Below, piece by piece: positions 15,955-24,832 of a stretch of DNA of 42,720 nt. The position numbers and the translations under genes are program-made. The stretch is taken from positions 1 to 42,720 of the forward strand of contig JAQBRN010000027.1 in NCBI GenBank assembly GCA_028286465.1. Direction: 5' to 3'. The stretch comes from Parcubacteria group bacterium. GTDB lineage: Bacteria > Patescibacteriota > Minisyncoccia > Phycocordibacterales > Zambryskibacteraceae. Each line of letters begins with the position of its first letter. Positions within the stretch are counted from its first letter, which is position 1. Below the pieces are notes generated by a model. The model was not told the DNA's origin. It did not search any database and saw only the letters and a program-made list of their open reading frames with translations.

Positions 15955-17928
15955 ATGGCACAGAAACCCTCACCGAAGGACAACCCTCAGAAGCAAGATA
16001 AGAACGCGAAGGATAAGGATCCGAAGAAGTCTCTAAGGGTCATCATCAGGAAAGTTCCGAAGGGCCCGAAGGGCTCGCTTTTGTCGCAGGCAGCGCTTGC
16101 GCTCCTCATCTTCCTTATCCTCGCCGGTTCGTATGCCTACCTTTCGGGCGGAGCGAAGCAAGATGAGACTATTTCGCTTTCTGAGCTTTCACAAAACGTC
16201 ACGTCCGGGAACATCACCGAGATCGACGTACGAGGCGACGACCTGACCGCCATATACAAGGACGGCACGACGAAGAAGTCGAAGAAGGAAGAGACCACCG
16301 CCCTGACCGACACACTAAAGAACTACGGCGTCTCTCCGGAAGCGCTCGGCAGGGTCAAGCTCGATATCCAGAATGCCCAAGGCTTCCTGTACTGGTTTGC
16401 GACGTTCGCACCGACGCTTCTCTCGATCATTTTCGTCATCTTCTTCTTGTGGTTCCTGACGCGCCAGGCCAAGGGTTCCGGCATGCAGGCATTCTCCTTC
16501 GGGCAGTCGAAGGCGCGCATGATCTCACCCGATGACAAGTCGCAGCGCGTCACCTTCAAGGATGTGGCCGGTGCGAAGGAAGCCAAGGAAGAATTGACGG
16601 AGATCGTCGACTTCTTAAAAAATCCTAAGAAGTTCCTCGACATAGGCGCCCGCATTCCGAAGGGTATTCTTCTCATGGGTGCGCCGGGCACGGGCAAGAC
16701 GCTTCTCGCGCGAGCCGTCGCAGGGGAGGCGGGCGTTGCGTTCTTCTCCATATCCGGATCCGAGTTCGTCGAGATGTTCGTCGGTGTCGGGGCAAGCCGC
16801 GTCCGCGACCTCTTCGATATGGCCAAGAAGAATTCTCCGGCCATTATCTTCGTTGATGAAATAGACGCCGTCGGACGCGTACGCGGAGGCGGCATGGGCG
16901 GAGGCAACGACGAGCGCGAGCAGACCTTAAACCAGATCCTCGTCGAGATGGACGGCTTCGAGCCCAATGAAAAGGTCATCGTCATGGCTGCCACCAATAG
17001 GCCAGATGTTCTCGATCCCGCGCTTCTTCGTCCGGGCCGTTTCGACCGCCGCGTGACGCTCGACCTGCCTGATCGGAGCGACCGCGAAGAAATTTTGAAG
17101 ATACATGCCAGGAAGAAACCGTTCGCCGAAGATGTGAACCTTGTCTTGATTGCAGAAAGGACTCCGGGCTTCTCCGGTGCCGATCTCTACTCGCTCATGA
17201 ACGAGGCCGCCATTCTTGCCGCCCGTGAGAATCGCACCAAGGTCTCGCAGTTCGATTTGATACGATCCATAGAAAAGGTCATGCTCGGGCCCGAAAGGCG
17301 CTCACACATTCTCTCGAAGACCGAGAAGGAGCTCACTGCCTATCACGAAGCCGGCCACGCGCTCGTCGCCTCGGTGCTTCCATATGCAGACGCGGTGCAC
17401 AAGATCTCGATCATCTCCCGCGGAAGAGCAGCCGGATACGTCTTCGCCCTTCCGGTCGAGGACAAGAAGCTTCAGTCGAAGAAGGAATTCCTCGATGACA
17501 TCGCCGTGTCGCTTGCGGGCTACGTGGTGGAGAAGATGCGCTACAATGACCTGACGACCGGCCCTTCAAACGATCTCCAGGTCTCGACCGCCCTTGCTCG
17601 CGACATGGTGACGAAGTACGGCATGTCCGAGAAGCTCGGTCCTATAGCGCTCGAAAGTTCCGGAGGCAAGCCTCTCTTCGGAGCGGGCGTCGACGGCAAG
17701 GAATACTCCGAGCGCGTCTCGGCTGAGATCGATGCGGAAGTTTCCGAGATCATGAACACGGCTATGAAGCGCGCCGAGAAGATCGTTACGGAGCATGGCA
17801 AGATCCTCGATGCCATCGCGCAGAGGCTTGTGGCAGTCGAAGTCATCGAGCAGAAGGAGTTCGAAGAGATCCTCATCGCTCACGGCATTCAGCCGAAGAG
17901 GAAGAAGGACGAGGAACTCAAGGTATAA
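15955..17928 (+). CDS. ftsH: ATP-dependent zinc metalloprotease FtsH
   Basis: [61 protein letters not shown] 6 nt before ATG 15955. Confidence 0.98.
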   Translation: MAQKPSPKDNPQKQDKNAKDKDPKKSLRVIIRKVPKGPKGSLLSQAALALLIFLILAGSYAYLSGGAKQDETISLSELSQNVTSGNITEIDVRGDDLTAIYKDGTTKKSKKEETTALTDTLKNYGVSPEALGRVKLDIQNAQGFLYWFATFAPTLLSIIFVIFFLWFLTRQAKGSGMQAFSFGQSKARMISPDDKSQRVTFKDVAGAKEAKEELTEIVDFLKNPKKFLDIGARIPKGILLMGAPGTGKTLLARAVAGEAGVAFFSISGSEFVEMFVGVGASRVRDLFDMAKKNSPAIIFVDEIDAVGRVRGGGMGGGNDEREQTLNQILVEMDGFEPNEKVIVMAATNRPDVLDPALLRPGRFDRRVTLDLPDRSDREEILKIHARKKPFAEDVNLVLIAERTPGFSGADLYSLMNEAAILAARENRTKVSQFDLIRSIEKVMLGPERRSHILSKTEKELTAYHEAGHALVASVLPYADAVHKISIISRGRAAGYVFALPVEDKKLQSKKEFLDDIAVSLAGYVVEKMRYNDLTTGPSNDLQVSTALARDMVTKYGMSEKLGPIALESSGGKPLFGAGVDGKEYSERVSAEIDAEVSEIMNTAMKRAEKIVTEHGKILDAIAQRLVAVEVIEQKEFEEILIAHGIQPKRKKDEELKV

Positions 17929-17936
17929 TTCGTAGC

Positions 17937-18344
17937 ATGGGATTCCGGCGCTTTTACTACCTATTTAGTTTGATATTTGTATTCGTAGCTCCCAGTGTAT
18001 TCGAATGGCGGTATGTGCAAACGCACATCTCCGCAACTAATCTGGCAGCATTTATTGTAGGAATTACTGTGATCGGCAGCCTTTGGGATATCTGGGCGAC
18101 GCGTCATGGAAGGGAAGACGCCGTCTGGCTTTGGCAATTCAATAGGAAGTGCACGCTCGGGCTAACTTTTTTCGATCTGCCTATCGAAGAATATGTATTC
18201 TATGTCGCGACGAGCGTCTATGTGATCTTTGAATGGACACTCATAAACGATCCGAGCATTGCTCCGCTCTGGATTGTTCCACTTACTACAATATGGTCAC
18301 TTTTCTTTATCGGCTTGCCCTACGTCTTCCAGCCTAAGAATTAA
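17937..18344 (+). CDS. Lycopene cyclase-domain (CrtYc/d-like) membrane protein
   Basis: WDIWATRHGREDAVWLWQFNRKCTLGLTFFDLPIEEYVFYVATS resembles the LPIEEFLFF motif. Confidence 0.7.
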   Translation: MGFRRFYYLFSLIFVFVAPSVFEWRYVQTHISATNLAAFIVGITVIGSLWDIWATRHGREDAVWLWQFNRKCTLGLTFFDLPIEEYVFYVATSVYVIFEWTLINDPSIAPLWIVPLTTIWSLFFIGLPYVFQPKN

Positions 18345-18608
18345 TTATTTACCCCATCTCCAACGTGGTCTCTCGCCTTTGCCGTAGCAGATGATGAGGA
18401 AGAGGATGGTAAGCGGGATGAAGCGAAGAGCGAAGTGGATGAGGAAGTCCGAGCCGGAATGCTCGCCGTCTGCCTGTAATGCGAAGTTCACAAGCCCGAG
18501 CACGTAAATGATGGTAATAAGCCAGCCTTCCCAAGAGATCGGATACCAGCCCCAGCCGTAGAGCTTGGCTCTGAACCAAAGTTTCTTTCCAGTTGTTTTT
18601 GATTTCAT
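18345..18608 (-). CDS. Small membrane protein, unknown
   Basis: MKSKTTGKKLWFRAKLYGWGWYPISWEGWLITIIYVLGLVNF; TATAAT 6 nt before ATG. Confidence 0.65.
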   Translation of the reverse strand: MKSKTTGKKLWFRAKLYGWGWYPISWEGWLITIIYVLGLVNFALQADGEHSGSDFLIHFALRFIPLTILFLIICYGKGERPRWRWGK

Positions 18609-18651
18609 ACTGTAATTATATATCTTTTTGGTTCGAGTATTTTTATACTTG

Positions 18652-18725
18652 TCCACCCGCTTGGATTCGAACCAAGGACCCCAGAGGTATAAGCTCTGTG
18701 CTCTAACCAGCTGAGCTACGGGTGG
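18652..18725 (-). tRNA. tRNA-Ile (anticodon UAU)
   Basis: CCACCCG/CGGGTGG acceptor; D stem GCTC/GAGC; CAGAG-CTTATAC-CTCTG anticodon arm; CTTGG-TTCGAAT-CCAAG T-arm; A73; CCA not encoded. Confidence 0.9.
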
Positions 18726-18757
18726 TTATGGACAGCTTAGCCTAATTTACATAAAGA

Positions 18758-18787
18758 AAAAAGCAGTCTCAGTGAGGCTGCTTGCTA
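18758..18787 (-). terminator. Rho-independent terminator of 18785..19090
   Basis: Reverse strand AGCAGCCTCactGAGACTGCT TTTTTCTTT. Confidence 0.75.
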
Positions 18788-19090
18788 GCGTCTGGCGCGA
18801 GTGGCGACATCCTCGGTGAGGAGGGTCACGATGCGCGATTTGAAATGGATTGCGAACTTGACATAGTCCGCATACTCGATCGAGAGGCCGGCGCCGGCTC
18901 GTGCCACGATTCCTTCCGGGGTACCGGTAGCCAAGGCGAGCTCTTCGGGAGAAAGGGGAGAGAGGCGGATAAGCGTCTCGAGGTTCTCCCTGAGGCGCGC
19001 TCGCGCTATGGGATCGTCGTAGAGCTTCAATGCGAGGCGGCGCAGGGTAATGGTACCGCCTGTCTTTCCATGACGACTAAATTCGGGCAC
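18785..19090 (-). CDS. Hypothetical helical protein (101 aa), GTG start
   Basis: GGAGAAGTGC GTG start context; own terminator. Confidence 0.6.
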   Translation of the reverse strand: MPEFSRHGKTGGTITLRRLALKLYDDPIARARLRENLETLIRLSPLSPEELALATGTPEGIVARAGAGLSIEYADYVKFAIHFKSRIVTLLTEDVATRARR

Positions 19091-19168
19091 GCACTTCTCC
19101 GTTCGGGTAAAGAACCGTAATTGCCGGGCCGTAGTATGGCATATTTTGCCTCGGTAGTAAAGAATGGC

Positions 19169-21340
19169 TTATTCGAAATGGATCTTCGCTCCGGCCGCAT
19201 CGAGTCGCGCTTTGAGGAGCGGAAAGTGCAGAAGGTCGGGGTCATTTTCGATAATGTTCGTCGCTTCCTCACGGGCGGCCTCGACCATCTTCAGATTCTT
19301 GATAGCTTCCATGGCGAGGTCCGAGACTCCCCATTGCTTGCGTCCGTAGAGTTCTCCGGCGCCACGCTGCTTCAAGTCGAATTCGGCGAGTTCGAAGCCG
19401 CTTTTCGCAGTCTTCAGTGCTTTCAATCTTTCAACGGTTTTCTCGCTTGTGGTCTCGGCGAAGACGAAGCAGTACGGCTGGTGCGTACCTCTGAGGACGC
19501 GTCCCCGAAGCTGATGCAGCTGCGAGAGGCCATAGCGCTCGGCGCCCTCGATGAGGATGACGGATGCATTCGGCACGTTCACTCCGACTTCGACGACGGA
19601 CGTGGCCACTAAGATATCGATCTCTCCCTTGGTGAAGCGGGCCATCGTCTCTTCCTTATCCTTCGGCGTCATTTTCGAATGGAGAATGTCGATCTCGTAT
19701 TCGGGAAAGACCTTTTCCTTAAGTCGTTTCGCTTCTTCCTTCACGCTCTTTGCAAGGATCGCGCCTTCTTTATCGGGATCCGGTTCATTGATGCGCGGAC
19801 AGATGACATACATTTGTCGGCCGCTTGCGAGCTCGCGGCGCATGGCGTCGTACATGCCGGCACGCTTGTCCGGCGTCACGATCTCCGTGATGATCGGCTT
19901 TCTGCCCGCGGGCATCTGATCGAGGAGAGAAATGTCGAGGTCGCCGTAGAGGGTAAGAGCGAGCGTGCGGGGGATGGGTGTCGCAGTCATCGAAAGGAGA
20001 TGCGGAGTCGTCGCATCTTTCCCTGCGAGCTTTTGCCTCTGAGCCGTGCCGAAGCGATGCTGCTCGTCGATGATGGCCAGGGCAAGATGCTTGAACTTCA
20101 CCGACTTCTGGATAAGCGCATGCGTGCCGATAACGACCGATATCTCGCCGGACGCGACCCATTTCAATAATTGCGGGCGCGAGATCTGCGTCCAGCCGTT
20201 CGGATTGACCTTCGAAGGGAATTTCCTGACGGTCGTGCCCGTGATGAGGGCGATGTTGATGGGCAAAATACTGAAATACTTTATAAAGGATTCGAAATGC
20301 TGCTGGGCCAAGATCTCGGTCGGAACCATGTACGCGGTTTGGAGCGTGCCGAAGGTTTGGAGTTCTCCCTTGGCATTACGAGGGCGGGACGTGGTCACAG
20401 CGTAGGAAATAGCGGCTGCCACGGCGGTCTTTCCCGAACCAACATCGCCTTCAAGCAAGCGCGCCATGGGGTGCCCACGTTTGAAGTCTCCGAGGATCTG
20501 CTCGATCACCTTGAGCTGCGCCTCAGTCGCCTCGAAAGGGAAGTTGTTGATGAATTTGTTCAAGCTCTCCAGATCCTTTTCTATGACGAAGGCATCGCGC
20601 TTCTTGAATTCGTGCCTTGTTTTTTGCCGTTCGAGCTGGATGAAGAAGATTTCCTCGAAGGCGAAGCGCTTGCGTGCCGCTTCCGCATGTTCTTGCTTCT
20701 GCGGAGCGTGGATCCAGACAAGCGCGCTATGGAGCGTCGGCAAACTGTATTTCTTTAAAATGTCCTCGGGTATGGGGTCGACGAGGGTGTCGAGAATTCC
20801 GGAACCAAAGATGCTTTGAATCTTATGATAGATCCAGTTCGATGTCAGTCCGCGCGTTTCGGGATAGACCGGGTAGAGTGAGTGTTCTTCCACATCGCTT
20901 GCGAAAAGGGAATTGCCGACAGCAAGCGGGATCTTCGGCACGGCTTCGACTTTTGGATTGGAGAAATACAATTCCTCTTTTCTTTCACTGACTTTTCCTT
21001 CAACGCGTACGAACGATCCTTCGCCGAGCATCTTCGCCATGTAGGCCTGATGGAACCAGACGATCTTCATCCGGCCCGTTTCGTCCGCGACCCAGGCTTC
21101 CGACATGGGAATTCTCGACTTGTAGCCCTTGCTCGTTTTCAATCCGTTGATTTGTCCGAAGACGACGGCCTCGTCACCCTTTTTCAGGATTTCGATGTGC
21201 GTCACTTGAGCCGTGTCGCCGTAGCGCGCGGGGAAGTAGTAGAGAAGGTCTTCGACCGTGACGATCCCGAGCCGCTTCAGGGCGCTTGCCTGCAAAAAGT
21301 TCAAACGGGAGATGTCTGAGAGCTTATCACTTAATTTCAT
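19169..21340 (-). CDS. recG: ATP-dependent DNA helicase RecG
   Basis: LLEGDVGSGKTAVAAAIS, AIIDEQHRFGTAQRQKL, MTATPIPRTLALTLYGDLDIS, QLRGRVLRG. Confidence 0.97.
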   Translation of the reverse strand: MKLSDKLSDISRLNFLQASALKRLGIVTVEDLLYYFPARYGDTAQVTHIEILKKGDEAVVFGQINGLKTSKGYKSRIPMSEAWVADETGRMKIVWFHQAYMAKMLGEGSFVRVEGKVSERKEELYFSNPKVEAVPKIPLAVGNSLFASDVEEHSLYPVYPETRGLTSNWIYHKIQSIFGSGILDTLVDPIPEDILKKYSLPTLHSALVWIHAPQKQEHAEAARKRFAFEEIFFIQLERQKTRHEFKKRDAFVIEKDLESLNKFINNFPFEATEAQLKVIEQILGDFKRGHPMARLLEGDVGSGKTAVAAAISYAVTTSRPRNAKGELQTFGTLQTAYMVPTEILAQQHFESFIKYFSILPINIALITGTTVRKFPSKVNPNGWTQISRPQLLKWVASGEISVVIGTHALIQKSVKFKHLALAIIDEQHRFGTAQRQKLAGKDATTPHLLSMTATPIPRTLALTLYGDLDISLLDQMPAGRKPIITEIVTPDKRAGMYDAMRRELASGRQMYVICPRINEPDPDKEGAILAKSVKEEAKRLKEKVFPEYEIDILHSKMTPKDKEETMARFTKGEIDILVATSVVEVGVNVPNASVILIEGAERYGLSQLHQLRGRVLRGTHQPYCFVFAETTSEKTVERLKALKTAKSGFELAEFDLKQRGAGELYGRKQWGVSDLAMEAIKNLKMVEAAREEATNIIENDPDLLHFPLLKARLDAAGAKIHFE

Positions 21341-21370
21341 GGCTTAAAGTATACCGTATCCTGCATTTGC

Positions 21371-21398
21371 TTGACTTTAAAAGTAGTTGTGCTATACT
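21371..21398 (+). promoter_or_regulatory. Sigma70-type promoter of structured ncRNA
   Basis: TTGACT-16 nt-TATACT; predicted TSS ~21405. Confidence 0.75.
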
Positions 21399-21404
21399 AC
21401 AAAT

Positions 21405-21691
21405 GTATCGAGCAGAGGCAAGAGACGTTAGTCGTCGAGACCCCGAACGATACCTATGAGGGATTCCTGACCACCTCATATTGCTAATCGACATGGATAG
21501 ATTCCGAAGCTGGAATCGAGGTCACATGTGTCGGGCTCGCTCCGCAAGGGTCACAGTTGCGGTGAGCTCGGAGAGGTTATAGACCATGAGTCTAGGCGAC
21601 ACGCCGGCCCCTCCGAGCAAAGTTCTTTCGTAGCTTCGGCTACTGTTGTCATATTGCATGGCACTCAGCGCTCACCTTCGGGTCGAGCGCT
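21405..21691 (+). ncRNA. Unassigned structured non-coding RNA, pseudoknot-capable
   Basis: No ORF of 60 aa or more; multiple perfect helices: GTATCG/CGATAC, TATGAGG/CCTCATA, GATTCC/GGAATC, CCGCAA/TTGCGG, GGGCTC/GAGCTC, TAGAC/GTCTA, GTGTCG/CGACAC, CTCGGAG/CTCCGAG, GTAGC-TTCG-GCTAC; ends at AGCGCTC/GAGCGCT + T-rich tail. Confidence 0.7.
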
Positions 21692-21697
21692 TTCTGT

Positions 21698-21729
21698 TTA
21701 ATAAAAACCGCCCTTACTGCTGGGCGGCG
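21698..21729 (-). terminator. Terminator overlapping stop codon of small gene
   Basis: Reverse strand CCGCCC agcagtaa GGGCGG TTTTTATT. Confidence 0.8.
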
Positions 21730-21884
21730 AGAATGCGCTTGCTGTCCTGGGCCTTCACGTTGCGGCACGGATGCTTTCGGACGAAGTCGTGGGTCTTTTG
21801 CCGCCATTTCGGCATCGTCCATGTGCGGCTGCCTGACGAGCGCTGCTTCGGCGCAGCCTTCGGTGCGGCAGCTATAACGCTCAT
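21714..21884 (-). CDS. Tiny hypothetical protein (56 aa), paralogous to 21930..22163
   Basis: MSVIAAAPKAAPKQRSSGSRTWTMPKWRQKTHDFVRKHPCRNVKAQDSKRILAAQQ*; below track cutoff; terminator overlaps stop. Confidence 0.65.
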   Translation of the reverse strand: MSVIAAAPKAAPKQRSSGSRTWTMPKWRQKTHDFVRKHPCRNVKAQDSKRILAAQQ

Positions 21885-21929
21885 GCCCGCTTGAAGTGTG
21901 ATCGAATGCTACTTCATGTTGAAGGGAAC

Positions 21930-22163
21930 TCATGCAATGCGCCTCGCGGATTGGGGAGTGGTTGCTCTCGTCGCCATTGGGTGTTCGGAACGAAACTTCT
22001 CTATAATCTTCTTCCATTCGGCATCGGTCATCCACGGCTGGCGGACCCTCGAGGCCCTGAGGCATCTGTCGGCAAGACAAATGATGCGGTCGAACAGCGC
22101 ATCGGTAGTGAAGCCTGTCCGGTCTTCGCGCACATCGTGGCAGGGCATGCTGTCGCTCAACAA
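21930..22163 (-). CDS. Small hypothetical protein (start uncertain; TTG or internal ATG)
   Basis: ...VRQPWMTDAEWKKIIEKFRSEHPMATRATTPQSARRIA*; AAGGAGG near 5' end. Confidence 0.6.
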   Translation of the reverse strand: MLSDSMPCHDVREDRTGFTTDALFDRIICLADRCLRASRVRQPWMTDAEWKKIIEKFRSEHPMATRATTPQSARRIA

Positions 22164-22210
22164 TCCTCCTTAAAAAGTCCTCTTGTAAAATATCATACCA
22201 AGCTATTCAG

Positions 22211-23020
22211 TCAACTTGTATATGTTTGTCCGTGCTTTCTAATGAGCCCTTCGCTGAGAAGCGCGAGAAGATTCTTCCGCACCGGCTCCGAGGAAGTTTC
22301 CAAAAGCTTCGTGATCTCGGCTTCAGTGCGGCGCTTATTCAAAATGAGTTTCAATATCTTACTCCGCAGTTCCCGGTTCGAACCCTTGAACTTCGACTGT
22401 TTCTTATAATGAGCGCTTTTCTTGATGTTGTTTCCATGCGCCTTCTTTAAGTACGTACCGTAATCCATAAGGGCGTAATACCAGTCTCTCGTCTGTCCAA
22501 GGCCTTGCCTTGGAAGGGTCGATTCGATTAGGGGAATAAGCTCCTTGTCCGAGACCTTGTTTTTATCTGGGAAGAAGTGATGGATGAAAACCGTGCGGAC
22601 ATTCGTCTCGATGACGATGGCGGTCTTGTTCCATGCGAAGGCGAGGAGGTCTCCGGCCGTCGCTTTACCTATGCCGGGAAGGGAGAGAAGCGCCTTTTCA
22701 TCTTTTGGAAATGTACCATTGAATTCTTTCACAATGGTTTCCGCGGCGCGTTTGAGGTTCACGGCGCGGCGATTGTATCCGAGCCCTTGCCACTGTAGTA
22801 ATACTGCTCGCAAGCTCGCAGACGAAAGTGCCTTGACCGTCGGGAACTTTTTCAAAAAGCTGTTGTACTTCGGAATGACCCGATCCACTTGCGTCTGCTG
22901 GAGCATAATCTCCGAGACGAGGATCTTGTACGGATCGCGAGTTTTTCTCCACGGCAAGGAATCTCGCCCGTGTTCTTTGTAGTAGTTCCAGACAATTCTC
23001 TTGAAGGCAGCAGGCTTCAT
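22211..23020 (-). CDS. MutY-like HhH-GPD DNA glycosylase lacking Fe-S cysteines
   Basis: LPWRKTRDPYKILVSEIMLQQTQVDRVIPKY, LPGIGKATAGDLLAFAWN; no Cys in ORF; winged-helix-like C-terminus. Confidence 0.88.
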   Translation of the reverse strand: MKPAAFKRIVWNYYKEHGRDSLPWRKTRDPYKILVSEIMLQQTQVDRVIPKYNSFLKKFPTVKALSSASLRAVLLQWQGLGYNRRAVNLKRAAETIVKEFNGTFPKDEKALLSLPGIGKATAGDLLAFAWNKTAIVIETNVRTVFIHHFFPDKNKVSDKELIPLIESTLPRQGLGQTRDWYYALMDYGTYLKKAHGNNIKKSAHYKKQSKFKGSNRELRSKILKLILNKRRTEAEITKLLETSSEPVRKNLLALLSEGLIRKHGQTYTS

Positions 23021-23038
23021 GCCCGCTACTATACATGA

Positions 23039-23344
23039 TTACTCCTCCTTCTTCTCATCAAGCCGTTCGAGATGGAATCCTTTGAAGAAGATATACACAA
23101 CGAAGGCGATGAGGATGAGGTTGATGAGAGAGGAGAGGAAGGGTCCCCAGCCGAAGGAGATGCCGAAAGCGGTCGAGGAAGCATTCTGCAGATCGCCGAT
23201 CGAGCCCGTGGCCCTGCCGACGATAGGGGTAAGGATGTTCGTCGAGAGCGACTTCACGAAGTCTTGCGCGGCCGAGCCGATGATGAAGCCGATAGCAAGC
23301 CCGGCGACGCCCTGAGTGCGGAGGAAATGTATGAAGCCTTTCAT
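23039..23344 (-). CDS. mscL: Large-conductance mechanosensitive channel
   Basis: GVAGLAIGFIIGSAAQDFVKSLSTNILTPIVGR...ISFGWGPFLSSLINLILIAFVVYIFFK. Confidence 0.88.
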   Translation of the reverse strand: MKGFIHFLRTQGVAGLAIGFIIGSAAQDFVKSLSTNILTPIVGRATGSIGDLQNASSTAFGISFGWGPFLSSLINLILIAFVVYIFFKGFHLERLDEKKEE

Positions 23345-23414
23345 GTATACGTACTGACGAGCTTCCGGAAGAAACGTTACAAGTAAAAACGCCCGAGGGC
23401 GTTTCGAATGCTCT

Positions 23415-24011
23415 TCATGAAGCGATCTTCCGCCGAAGCGGGGCGACCCTCATTCGGGCGCCGGATAGCCGCGATCTGACCGTTCCTACGGGGCAGTTCA
23501 TCGCTTCGCCGATCTCGTCGTACGAGGAGTCTTTCATTCTGAGGAGAAGCGTTTCCGAGAAAGGCGCTTCGATGCTTCGTACGGCGGCGAGCGCGGCTTC
23601 CGAAAGAAGCTTCTCATGACAGGCCATGTCCGGGCGAATCGCCCTCGTGTCCTCGATCTGAAGTTCCATGGGCTTCTCCGAACCTTCCTTCCGAAGCGCG
23701 CTGAAGTTCGAGGCGCGATCGGCTTTTCGGCGTCTGAGTTCTTTCAAGGCGTAGCTCTTCGCGATCGAGTATATCCACCCTCTGAAGCTCCCATGAACGA
23801 ACGCACCCCGGCTCCGAATGAGCTGGAAGAACGTTTCCTGGAGGACATCCTTGGTGGCATCCGCATCGTAGACGATGTTGAAGACCGTTCTTCGGAGCTT
23901 CGGGTAGTACCGCTCGTAGAGCTCGTTGAAGGCCCTTTCGTCGCCCTGGACGAACTCGAACATGAGATCGTCGTCCTTTGTCTTTGTGTACTCGTCGATG
24001 CTTATCGGCAT
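23415..24011 (-). CDS. ECF-type RNA polymerase sigma factor
   Basis: DERAFNELYERYYPKLRRTVFNIVYDADATKDVLQETFFQLI...YDEIGEAMNCPVGTVRSRLSGAR; GGAGACGT ATG. Confidence 0.9.
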   Translation of the reverse strand: MPISIDEYTKTKDDDLMFEFVQGDERAFNELYERYYPKLRRTVFNIVYDADATKDVLQETFFQLIRSRGAFVHGSFRGWIYSIAKSYALKELRRRKADRASNFSALRKEGSEKPMELQIEDTRAIRPDMACHEKLLSEAALAAVRSIEAPFSETLLLRMKDSSYDEIGEAMNCPVGTVRSRLSGARMRVAPLRRKIAS

Positions 24012-24071
24012 ACGTCTCCGTTTCGTGATCTGTGGCCTATTATTCATACTTCGCACCCGGGCGCAACACGG

Positions 24072-24094
24072 CAATAAAAAACGCCCGAAGGCGC
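24072..24094 (-). terminator. Rho-independent terminator of second ECF sigma gene
   Basis: Reverse strand GCGCCttcgGGCG TTTTTTATTGC. Confidence 0.7.
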
Positions 24095-24102
24095 AGAGAG
24101 TC

Positions 24103-24717
24103 TTAGTCGATGAAAGGCTCGATGATCGATGCGAAGGCGTTTCGTGCCCGGTTCAAGCGCGACTTCACAGTGCCGATATTGCAATCGGTGATCTCGGCAA
24201 TGTCCTCGTACTTCATGCCGTAGATTTCGCGGAGCTTGAAGACAATGCGGTGATGCTCGGGCAGCTTCGCGACCGTGTCCTCGACGAGCTTGCGCAGATG
24301 GCGCTTCCAGTACATGTCGTCAGGACGCGCTCTGGAATCTTCGAACTCGAGCGGACGATCCTCTTCTTCCCAGTTGTTCTGGATCGTCTGGAAGAGCACG
24401 AGAGGGTTGCGCGAGCGGTTGCGAAGTTCGTTCTTCGAGAGATTGTCGGCGATGGTGAAGGCCCACGTCGAGAACTTCTTCGCGGAGTCGAAGCGCGCGA
24501 TGTGCCGGTGGATGCGGATGAAGGTTTCCTGTACGAGGTCTTCCGCCTTCTCGCGATCCCTGATCTTCCAGTAGATGAAGGCCTGAAGCCGCGGGGCGTA
24601 GGAGTTGTACAAGTCAGTAAAGGCCTTTTCGTCTCCTAGGCTCGCGCGAATGGCAAGGTTTGCATCCGAGGACGGATCGAAGCTGATGCGGGTGCGGCGC
24701 CCGGCAGAGATCTTCAT
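24103..24717 (-). CDS. ECF-type RNA polymerase sigma factor
   Basis: DEKAFTDLYNSYAPRLQAFIYWKIRDREKAEDLVQETFIRIHRHI...YEDIAEITDCNIGTVKSRLNRAR; GGAGACTCC ATG. Confidence 0.93.
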   Translation of the reverse strand: MKISAGRRTRISFDPSSDANLAIRASLGDEKAFTDLYNSYAPRLQAFIYWKIRDREKAEDLVQETFIRIHRHIARFDSAKKFSTWAFTIADNLSKNELRNRSRNPLVLFQTIQNNWEEEDRPLEFEDSRARPDDMYWKRHLRKLVEDTVAKLPEHHRIVFKLREIYGMKYEDIAEITDCNIGTVKSRLNRARNAFASIIEPFID

Positions 24718-24832
24718 GGAGTCTCCATGCGTAGGAACGATCTCGGGCCATTCTGCTCCTTCTGTGGAGCTTTGCAAGTTTCGTAGTCCTGACACAATCG
24801 CGAAGCGCCGTCGTCTATGAGAAGATAGTTTT

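Noticed and set aside
21405-21691. Possible RNase P, SRP, 6S or tmRNA identity for the ncRNA
   Set aside because: Lacks the hallmarks I know (RNase P GAGGAAAGTCC, SRP GGTCAGG..GGAAGCAGC, 6S rod, tmRNA T-arm); tmRNA already found at 15042-15432.
21649-22080. 143-aa minus ORF
   Set aside because: Frame conflicts with the two small genes that have SD/terminator support and mutual similarity.
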